From positions 63,829,877 through 63,893,876 of the forward strand of contig CM026426.1 in NCBI GenBank assembly GCA_014871385.1: a stretch of DNA of 64,000 nucleotides, given 5' to 3'. Below are positions 55,206 to 64,000 of this stretch, piece by piece. The position numbers and the translations under genes are program-made. Below the pieces are notes generated by a model. It did no database searches. It saw nothing but the letters and a program-made list of their open reading frames with translations, and was not told where the DNA came from. The stretch is from Ceratodon purpureus (lineage: Eukaryota > Streptophyta > Bryopsida > Pseudoditrichales > Ditrichaceae). Numbering within the stretch: position 1 is the first letter of the stretch; the number at the start of each line of letters is the position of its first letter.

Positions 55206-57054
55206 TTTCTCCCAGCAGACATTCCAATTTTCCCTACACTAGTATGAGAGTACCTGCGATCACAGCATTTACTACGTAAGAAACAATTGTATCACATCCG
55301 ATGCCGATCTCCTCCTACTACTATGCATGCCTCTTGAAGAAACATATACGAAATTGAAAACCGCTCAATACAAAGACATCGATATCAGATATATCCCCTA
55401 CATATTCTATTGGACACTGCCATAGAAAGGTAATTTTTGGTGAGAACAGCACATGCTTGAAACCAACAGTTCCACGTCAAAAAGGAGGCACACTGTTTGG
55501 AAGTATCACTTTTAGACATGCAGACATCGCCAATAGATAGTCTCTTTAGAAACATAATCACCTCTTGAAAATCCTCACATACATGCGTCTCCGGGTTGCC
55601 ATTTACGGACTGTTAGACCTGTCGAAAAGTAACCGCCCATCATCTCTGTGAGAAGGAAATTGCATTAATACTTTTAAGATCTACCCACTTACGATGACTT
55701 ATAGGTTCACAACCTTTCCTGTTAATGGGACGGTGCATATTCCATCGGTATTGAACAACCTACACGTGACAGAACCTTCGTTGGAAAAAAATAAAATGTA
55801 ATTGCTCATTATAAGAGCGTTCAAGTGTATTAGTGATGGGAGATTACATGATAGTATACATATACAACTCTTCACCACTCTGAAAGAAGAAATTTCTGGG
55901 TCCGTACATAACTTTCACTACCCAGCGCAAGTGTCAGACACCATATCCTTTACTGTGTTCACATGCAGAGAAATAGAGATGTACCCTTCACCATCTTACA
56001 CGTAACCCATATCTGGTGAGACATAGCATTATGTTCTCTAAATTATTCAGTAAGTTCACCTAATTGCGGGAATAAAATCCCCCCTCATTTCAGATTCTCA
56101 CGGTCACAGGACAAGGTTAGTTCGAAGCAATCTTGAAGCAATCTCGAAGCAATCTTGAAGCAATCTCGAAGCAATCTCGAAGCACTCTCTAAACAATAAA
56201 CAATTCATTTTGTATAGCATAATTGCTTTATAACGTTCACCCCTACCACCTTACTTCAGCCCACAATTGAAGCAACAGGCATTTCCGAGCTCTCTCTTAC
56301 TGTCCGATTGCCCGCTTCAAAAATAACAAATAAGACGCCCGTATTAAAAATATCATTGTACATTATGGTATAATTTAGATGCTTTGTTTTGACAATTTTC
56401 ATATGTAATCCGGTTATTTCCTGGGCATAGTGACGTCGAACATACTGTTCGCAATCACTAACACAAATATGTCAGGGTATTCAATTACGTATAAATTATA
56501 AACCAACAAATTTCCTTTATCCTTCCATTTCCAAATCGTATTTTGCATGGAAGTCATATTTTCATCTGCTTCCACCATGGCCTACAATTCCATTACCGGT
56601 ACCTCAGTTTAAGTGCTACCCTATGCACAATCTAGAGTGATTTTACTGTGCAAAATCTAACGCATGTGGCAAGCCAATGAAGTTCTCCCTGTCTCATCAT
56701 CAATTGTACAAAGTAAAGGTGAAAATGACTTGGAAAATTAGGGAGTACTAGATTGGTACGTAGTTCATGGCATTTTACAGGATTCTCTCCACTTCACATC
56801 ACTTCGTTATCTTGATACAATCGGTGGTATAGATATTACTATGAATCTATACCTAAAGCCTAGTCTCCGTCCTTTTCAACTCTGTCTGTCTTTCTTACAA
56901 GCAACCTGGTTAAACCCATTGAACGATTGCTTTACCATTCCCCTTTTATGCCATCAGCATTCTTTCTTGCAGATTTGTACTCATTCTCTTTCCTATACAT
57001 TTTACCACGGATCTAACTGCATGGGACAAAACCTCGACAAATTGACAGTGTAAC
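55206..57054. other. Gene-less stretch with 11-bp tandem repeat
   Basis: Apart from the repeat at 56123-56190 nothing is supported. The T-rich end (56,840-57,000) leads to a plausible AG acceptor near 56,972 for the plus-strand gene below. Confidence 0.35.
56123..56190. repeat. 11-bp tandem repeat, six copies
   Basis: CGAAGCAATCT/TGAAGCAATCT alternating units; the last reads GAAGCACTCTC. Confidence 0.9.
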
Positions 57055-57513
57055 GTGTTCCATTTTCTGGAGCTTACCCTTGAAGAAACGATTGCTATTG
57101 TTTTTTCTTTGACATCGGGAAGCATGGAGAAAGCTCTCATTCTTTGCTGGCTGGCGGAGGTGCATCGCCGTAGATACTCTTCTCATCTGATGTTCCCTGA
57201 CGTCCCCACATTAGGTGAATTCCTTCAATTCTCGAATGAATTTCGCTTTACTGAGTCTTGCTACCTGGAAGTTCTTGCTCTAGGTAATGTAGCAGGGCAC
57301 CATATTTCGGATTTCTACAAGAAGAACCAATGTCGTTTGAGGATTCCGAGATCGTGCGCCTCTCATCCGATTGTTCTTGGTGAAGACTCCTCCGACAACT
57401 ACACGTGGTTCTTCTGTAACTCCGGCAGGGCTCAGCAAACTCAGTCAACTTCAGTCACCGGTGGCACCAGCCAAGGCTCCAACACCACAGTCAATGACAC
57501 CTCAAACGCTTAG
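57055..57513 (+). CDS. Hypothetical protein fragment, family unknown
   Basis: A 152-codon open stretch whose sequence is protein-like rather than random: HFLELTLEETIAIVFSLTSG, MEKALILCWLAEVHRRRY, TLGEFLQFSNEFRFTESCYL, ISDFYKKNQCRLRIPRSCAS, and a Gln/Ser/Thr-rich tail ending at 57513. There is no ATG at the left edge, so the true start is probably in an upstream exon or the gene is broken. The window has no other copy. It lies on the opposite strand to the CACTA relic; its relation to that element is unclear. Confidence 0.35.
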   Translation: MFHFLELTLEETIAIVFSLTSGSMEKALILCWLAEVHRRRYSSHLMFPDVPTLGEFLQFSNEFRFTESCYLEVLALGNVAGHHISDFYKKNQCRLRIPRSCASHPIVLGEDSSDNYTWFFCNSGRAQQTQSTSVTGGTSQGSNTTVNDTSNA

Positions 57514-60500
57514 TTCTGGTTTACGAGTTCAGGATGACCTCGCTAGGACCGAGGACAATCATGCTCCAGCAGAAACATGTTGCTGCACGATGAAGAATGA
57601 CTTCTCCTCCAGCCATTTTTGATGACCACAGTATGTTCAATTCTAGATCCCTCTCAGAGTTTTGCCTTGTTGTGTATTTTAGTGTTCCCCCTTTTTCTCG
57701 AATATTAGATACTTAATATGCCGGCCGTAACAATGATTATTTTACACTGGTGCACCAGTACAATTTGCATACCGCTATAGACTTGGTTTGCTATGTTTAC
57801 TGTTGAACAAGATTGACACTATTTCATGTATGTGTATTTCAAATATGGCTATTAGAGAACGAGTAATGTATATATTGTAAATTTCGGCTGTTTATGCATC
57901 TACTATAAGTGTTCCCAGTTACGTTGTTACGTGGGTTTTTTTGTATTCGTTATGGTTAAAATTAAATACCCCCTCAATATTATTGGTAAATCTAGAGGAA
58001 TATGTTCTATGATTGGATTTTCATCATTAATTTCTTCTTATCTGAATATACCATTAGCAAAAATGGCAGAATAAAGTGCACTAATCCTCAAGGTGAACTA
58101 GGTCTATATTAATGAAGAGAGGACAGATGAGCGGTTAGTGCGTACCGGTTCGGGAGCATAGGATTTGTATCCATTAGGGAAATACTTGTGTGTCTCTAGA
58201 TGATCTCTTTTTTGTTCGTACCGCCACATCCTCCTTCTGTTTTTCTTCAGTCGTGAACTACTCTGCGCAGGTTCGCTTGCAGTAAAGAATCCAGATGTTT
58301 TCATAAGAACATGCTTAAATGCATTCAAATTTATGATGTAACTTTCATTTCTGCATCGAGTAATATAATCACATGTATTATTAATGCATAGAGGGATTTG
58401 AACTGAGACCAATGAGAAACTGTTTGGTCCTCCACCATAATAATCTGTGTTGAAATTTGATGTTCTTACAAATGTGTGACATTGTTCTCAACATTGTTCA
58501 AGTACTACATTTCAATTGTGTTATCCACCGGTGTATGATTAGCTTTAGAACTAAAATCCATTACTGCCTAGTTAGACAACCAGTACTGTAATGATAAAAA
58601 ATGCTTGCAATCACAAATACTCTACATAAAATTCCTTCATTCCTCGTGGAAGACATTCTGTGTTTCTTGAAAATTATTGTTGCCGTTCTATTTTAACCTT
58701 GCGAGGATATATACACTCAGCAATTCAGAAAATATTATATTGATTGCGTACTGGTGAGGAAACAACCTGCAACCATGTCCGCAGTTGATGCAGTACATGT
58801 TTAAGAGCAGTGTCAATCCGATAAAAAAATTACTGGTTTCTAGACCTTTGGAGAACCTGCAGGACACCATTCACAACCAAAACAAATATTATAGTCGATG
58901 TAGTTTATCCAATTACAAAGTCATTAAGCGTCAGTTATGACAGCACCTGCACGCCCAATAAACAGTCGACTTCTGAATCAAAGATTTACTTAAATCCCGG
59001 AATTCGTCCCCGTAGTAATCATCCGGATACTTCTAAAGACTCCTACAACCCTCTTTAACCCTGACTTTCCAAACAAGTTAAAGCGCGATTGAACTTTGAT
59101 AATCCTGAAACAAAACGACGTTGTAAATATAGAACAAGGTCAAGGACCGAGAAAGCCGTATTCAAATCCAAAATTGCAAGCAGGTTTAGTTACAGAAGTT
59201 CGACAAATATTATTCCGCACTCAGGTACACGGTGTCCTTTATAATATCAATTATCCCATCCCTACATATAACACCTTAATAAACTTTCAATTATATGCGC
59301 AGTGGACAACGTCCCTCACACTTCTTTCTGACGGAACAGAACTTCAGAATACAATTAGGAGATGAACATTGCTTACGCCCACAGTTATCCCGGAGTCGTT
59401 CGTTACTATATAAGTATAAATAAATTCGGAAACATAGCAGATACGTTTACAATCCAACCTCATACATAACTCAATAACATTACTCAATTCTCTCCAGCCA
59501 CTTTTTCCATTCAAAAATCCAAAACTACGCACATAGAAGTTATAGAACCACTCACCTGAATGTTATCACGCATTCTTAAATCTGCAATGGATTCCACATG
59601 TACTATCACCAACTATACATATACTTGACTAAAACTAACTGCATTCACATCTCACGATATCACATTGCTTTTCCAAATCCTTGCTCTACATGCTTCTATT
59701 TTGAAATCTCCGCGGCACATGAAAGTCGAAACCAAACTTCTCCACATCGCAACGGCCATTTCCCAAAATTTAACAGACTGCTCTTGACGATTCCCTCAGG
59801 ATGTACTTCATAGGAAGACATTTAATACATTACGAAACCACTCAATTTGCATTGTAACACCAGGTCCGCATTATGATTAGGTTGATTTATATTGTTAATG
59901 GTAAGAAACAATGTATTCAGACAATACGGAATTGCCTACTAAATGTGACTTGTAATAGTTTGGACAACTGGTTTCCTCAATCACCTACTTCCAATCTCAC
60001 GGTCGGTTACGAATATTCATGTAAACACTTAAAAATATCATAACACATTTAAGGATAAAAGGGAACACAGATAAACTTCGCAAGTACAGTCTATAGCTTT
60101 CTATTACGGTATACAGAGTCCTGCCCGTGCTCCACATTACTAAACCAAGCAACAAAACACATGACAGAATCCCAGAAGAGGTCGCTAACTTCATGTACCA
60201 AACAAGACTATTTCGTTCAGTTCTTCTAAAAGATTAATCTTTATCAATAAATCGTCGGTGCTTACGAATCTTACTTCGATAATGCATCATAAGAATGCAT
60301 GTAACAATCCCTATATTAGGTTAACAACATTTTCAAATACATGATGTATGTGGCAATACTGTAAGTACAGTTGAAACATAAATCACACTATGTCTTTCTA
60401 TAAATGGAAAAGTGCACGCGTTCAGTGAAAGGAAAGGAGCTTGGCCACAATGTTCACTCCTCCCCAGTCAATGTGATTTCCAATATAAATGCTCACCTCA

Positions 60501-60792
60501 TGTAAAAATGTCTACTGTATTGGATGATGCTACTTGCATAAACAAATACACTGACCAACTAATAATTATACACACCTCTCCATATCCTGCAAACACCCAC
60601 AACCACACTCTGGTATTTAGTATCACTGTAGTGTATATGCAAATAATTCGAAAACACATTGAATATCGGCACCACTATCCCCTTCCTGTGGTTACTTAAG
60701 CAGGAGTATCAAACGATCATAGTACTCTGCTAATTAACCAATACAACCAAAACAGTCGACAGATTAGCGCAGACCTACCAACGTACATGGAA
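57514..60792. other. Gene-less stretch, about 3.3 kb
   Basis: Short frames only. May include intron and non-coding parts of the minus-strand CACTA element upstream of 60,793. Confidence 0.35.
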
Positions 60793-62820
60793 TCAGCTAT
60801 TTTGCTCCGCGGCTGTTCTCTTTCTCGTCTTAGATCTGGAAACCGTTTTCCTAATAACTCCTGTACTCGAGTTATTTCCTCTAGAACGCATTTCGAAGCC
60901 TTGCAGGGCTAATGAATTATCCGCGTCATTTAATACAATGGCGCCGGCCAGATCGGACTCTGAAGGTGGATTTATAAAACTACTGCTAGGTACGGCCCCT
61001 GTGTTCTCTATGTTCGTGGTCATAAAAACATCATCGTCCTCCTCCAATTTCCTACGAGACCTTGCCTCTTTCCGAATGACAACCTTCCAATCCGAGCCAG
61101 GTTGTTGCTGAACGTCATCAGAGAAAAATACCTGAGTGCATTGTGATGGGAACACATACGGGTCAATTGATTTGGGAGTATTGTATTTGTAATTGACGAT
61201 AAGAAATCTGTCTGCATCACGCCGGTATGTATCCCTCTTCATATTGTCGTATTTTCTCTTCCACGTACAGGAGAAGATGATCATGGGTGTCTATAGTCCA
61301 CCGTAGTCTAGCAAGAATATATCCTGCAAAACACCAACATAATCCTTCCCTGCACCGGTTGTTTGTTCGTTGGCTTCAAAACATGCCACGCCACTATCAT
61401 ACGTTTTCAAACTGCGACTATAATCATCCTCAACCCTCCAGTGGTTCCTGTACGCGGTCATTTTCATATAACGTTTGCAAGTCATACTTGGAGGACTGGA
61501 TAACAGAACTAAGTCGGAGTCATCTGCATCGGACATGTTGAGCTCCACCTAGTGAACTGTATTCTTCATCCATACGTCAACCGCCTCATCTGAACCACTA
61601 GTTGCGCCCCTTTGCAATTCCCATTGGCTGGCCACTCCAATCATACCAAAACATGAGCACAACTACTTCATACACACATTAGATTTAAGCAATTCAGTTA
61701 GGCTTGCAAACGACATAAAAAAATATGCACTGAACATACCATCACAATAACATCAACTCTAACTAAGTAGATGATGTGTATGCACATTAGCGGTATGGCT
61801 GGTTGGACTGGCTGTTATGTTGACATTGCATTAAATTATTAAAAAGGTCCATGGTAGACCAGAAAGATAACATCAAATAAAAAACCCTTCACTAAAAGTC
61901 TGAAAAAAGACTGCACCTGTACAGGGGCGCTGTGAGGGAATTATTTTGTAATACAAAACGATGAATGGCATCACGTTGTGCCCTGGTTAAAAGAAAATCC
62001 TTTGCTGCACCCTCCAACACCTCGTATTCGGCGCAATCTTCGGGATCCGCATCCCACACCCTACGCCTAACAACATCAAACCCGTGGAGGTATGATGTTG
62101 CAAAACCCATGGTCTCATCTAGTAAATATCCATTGGCAATGGATGCTTCCGGACGAGCAAGATTCCTAACATGACTTTTAAGAGTCATCATCGTGCGCTC
62201 AACGGGGTACATCCATCGCACTTGTGTAGGACCAAGGATAATGAGCTCCTCCACTAGATGCATAGGGAGATGTGACATAATATCAAAAAAAGTTGGTGGA
62301 AATGTCATCTCCATGAGGCACATGGTAATGGCCACATCTTCACGCAGATTCTCTGCCTGTGAAGGGTCCCAGACTTTACAGCAGAGTCTTCTAAAAATAC
62401 GAGATGCCCTCATAATAGCCATTCTTGTGTTGGGCTCCATTAGCTCCCTCAATGCCATAGGTAACAAGCTTTGCATCAGAATATGATAGTCATGAGACTT
62501 CAATGCTCCAAACTTCTTATTTCTGATATGGCTGCCAATCTCGGAGCAATAGTTAGAGGGTACTTTAAGATTCTCTAACCTGGTGCAAAATATATCAAAC
62601 TCCTCGGGTGTCAATACATAGTTAGCTCTGGGCTTAAGCATCCTCAAAGGATTCTTCGGATCAGGTGTCATCCATAAATGCTTACGAATTCCTTCTCTCT
62701 GCATATCGTGACGCACTTTCACACTATCTTTCTCTTTGAAGCCACATATTGTTTTGAGGATATTCTCCGCAAAGTTCTTTTCGCAGTGCATCACATCGAG
62801 AGAGTTCCTTATTTCGAGAT
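60793..62820 (-). pseudogene. CACTA (En/Spm) transposase copy C, DUF4218 and DUF4216 parts
   Basis: Minus strand. An exon opens after an AG acceptor at about 62,820 with HLEIRNSLDVMHCEKNF and runs open to 61,892: RHDMQREGIRKHLWM, NYVLTPEEFDIFC, KSHDYHILMQSLLPMALREL, FPPTFFDIMSHLPMHLVEEL and VRWMYPVERTMMTLKSHVRN (DUF4218). An intron probably joins about 61,905 to near 61,570. The next block is DUF4216: GKDYVGVLQDIFLLDYGGL, then MIIFSCTWKRKYDN, then DPYVFPSQCTQVFFSDD and SDWKVVIRKEA, ending with an acidic/basic tail at 60,793. One in-frame TAG (61291-61293) interrupts it, so it is nearly whole. No N-terminal/TNP2 part is seen up to the window end. Compared with copy A it lacks the intron after LMQ and is far better preserved. 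Confidence 0.85.
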
Positions 62821-63590
62821 GCTGTAACAAATTAAAACACTTCTGTCAGTGGATGATTTTGAAAAACAAATGTAGAATTATTCAAAAAACTGTTGGACAG
62901 AGCATAAGTTCTAAGCGTAATTATTATAGCTTGCTCTAGGTTAAAGTTCATGAGCTGTGCAAAACAATATGGATACACATAACTGCTTCGAATACACATA
63001 AATAAGAAAATAAGGAAACTGTGAAGTTCTACAAATTTGTTAAGAGGCATTCGGGTTAGCAGCGTCGTCCTCTGTACCGGCAGGTTTTCGAAAACGACAG
63101 ACTACCGCTAAATTGTAACCTTATACAAAGAGAATTAAGAGCCTGCTCATAGGACTCGACTGCGTTTAAAAAGACAGAAGGCGGTGTTATATAACAGTCG
63201 GGTCAACTATGGAGATTCCTCTACACATCCCACCGTGAACCAGTACCCGTGGTCACCGTATGAAAGGAACCATAATAAAGTAAGATATAAAAATCTAATC
63301 CAAAAGTGGATTCGGTTATTACATCCTCCCCTGTTAGATTTGGAGGTCGGAGAAGTAGTCACAGACAGCAAGTATAACACTCACACCAAAGCATGTGCGA
63401 GGCAATTTGCATTACACCCAACTAATTTGATATATCTTAATCCAATGAAGCAGAATAGAGAACTGAGAAGTGTTTTCAAGTTTTATCATCATCGAATTTT
63501 TGTTCAACCATTAATTTATTTTCAGATTGCAGTACTACTTCAATAAACAGTATTCACAGTCTCCTTTCCCACAGAAGAGTGCGTATAGCA
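62821..63590. other. Upstream of CACTA copy C; no TNP2 coding found
   Basis: Presumed intron and flanking DNA. Plus-strand frame 63,184-63,546 resembles nothing known. Confidence 0.35.
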
Positions 63591-63599
63591 ATGCATCTG

Positions 63600-64000
63600 T
63601 TATTAAGAAGAAGAAGAAGAAGATAAGAAGGACGAGCAGACAGAAGAGAAGAACAGAAGAAGAAGAAGTAAGAAGAACGTAAGAAGAAGAAAATAAGACG
63701 CCGAAGCGATCCGAAGACTAAGACGCAGAAGAAGCCGACATAAACTACTACCGCCATACGACGCCGCCTTCCGCGCTGCCTCCTCCAGCCTCTTCTCCTC
63801 TTCGCTCCTCCTTCCGCCGCCTCTGCCTCCTCTCCTCCTCCTTCCGACTCCGCCTTCCTCTTCCATCTTCTCTCTTCCTCTGCCTCTTACCTCTTCCTAC
63901 ATTCCCGCTGCCTCTTCTTCTTACCTCTTCCTCCTTCCTCTTCCCGCTTCCTCTTCCTCTTCTCTTCCTCTTCCTCTTGCCTCTTCTCTTCCTCTTCCTT
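63600..64000. repeat. Polypurine tract followed by polypyrimidine tract
   Basis: About 63,600-63,725 is GAA/GAAG-rich; about 63,760-64,000 is CTT/CCT-rich on the same strand. The two can pair as a large imperfect hairpin, and each can form triplex DNA. Frames across it are low-complexity artefacts. Confidence 0.85.

Noticed and set aside
63554-63866. Open frames rich in Leu, Phe or Glu, Arg
   Set aside because: Translation of purine and pyrimidine low-complexity tracts.
1-64000. CRISPR arrays, rRNA or bacterial operons
   Set aside because: No regularly spaced identical repeats, rRNA motifs or bacterial gene packing; introns and transposon types are those of a plant nucleus.

Overview
The window is repeat-rich nuclear DNA from a eukaryote, most likely a non-seed land plant (bryophyte, lycophyte or fern) or a close streptophyte alga. 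Evidence: a plant-type GT31 beta-1,3-galactosyltransferase, plant CACTA transposases with the Transpos_assoc/TNP2/DUF4218/DUF4216 domain set, a chromodomain-bearing Ty3 element, and GT-AG introns in many transposon genes. No rRNA, tRNA or CRISPR was seen. Only one gene (43.4-44.6 kb) looks like an ordinary host gene; nearly everything else recognisable is mobile DNA at different stages of decay.

Layout. 0-1.1 kb: an unassigned broken coding relic. 3.5-5.3 kb: C-terminal half of one CACTA transposase (copy A). 6.2-9.0 kb: N-terminal and TNP2 half of a second (copy B), split by a 509-bp Mutator-type MITE with a 9-bp target duplication. 9.0-9.8 kb and 28.5-32 kb: two parts of one old Ty3 element, in the right order and orientation, separated by an 18.66-kb insertion.

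The insertion (9,814-28,476) is the main find. It has inverted ends (CATTAGGGGAA, then GAGCGG-rich blocks, then a shared CCCTATTACCGTGGA block) and five genes: a small acidic protein, a very long Mutator-superfamily transposase with a SWIM finger (minus strand, broken), a small very basic protein, a ten-exon gene for a protein of about 1,131 aa that reads as a ParB-like domain followed by a DNA amino-methyltransferase-like domain, and a coiled-coil/RING-like protein (minus strand). The non-coding parts of the methyltransferase gene hold at least 16 copies of a dyad, TGCCG-N4-CGGCA, absent from its exons except as half sites. A 950-bp C-rich minisatellite lies between the methyltransferase and RING genes. 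A 349-bp MITE sits inside the right end. The element thus looks like a giant cargo-bearing DNA transposon carrying a ParB-methyltransferase module that resembles phage and bacterial ones.

32-43 kb: AT-rich DNA with an unidentified spliced coding relic, a long-hairpin MITE (35,830-36,698) and, sharing its TA target with no spacer, an apparently intact Tc1-type DD34E transposon (36,701-38,415). 43.4-44.6 kb: the intronless, GC-rich GT31 gene. 44.6-52 kb: gene-poor, with two TTAA-flanked elements (47,382-48,190 and 49,619-50,478), dispersed repeats and short tandem repeats. 54.6-62.8 kb: a third CACTA element on the minus strand (DUF4218 and DUF4216 parts), with two possible associated unidentified genes. 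The last 400 bases are purine then pyrimidine low-complexity sequence.
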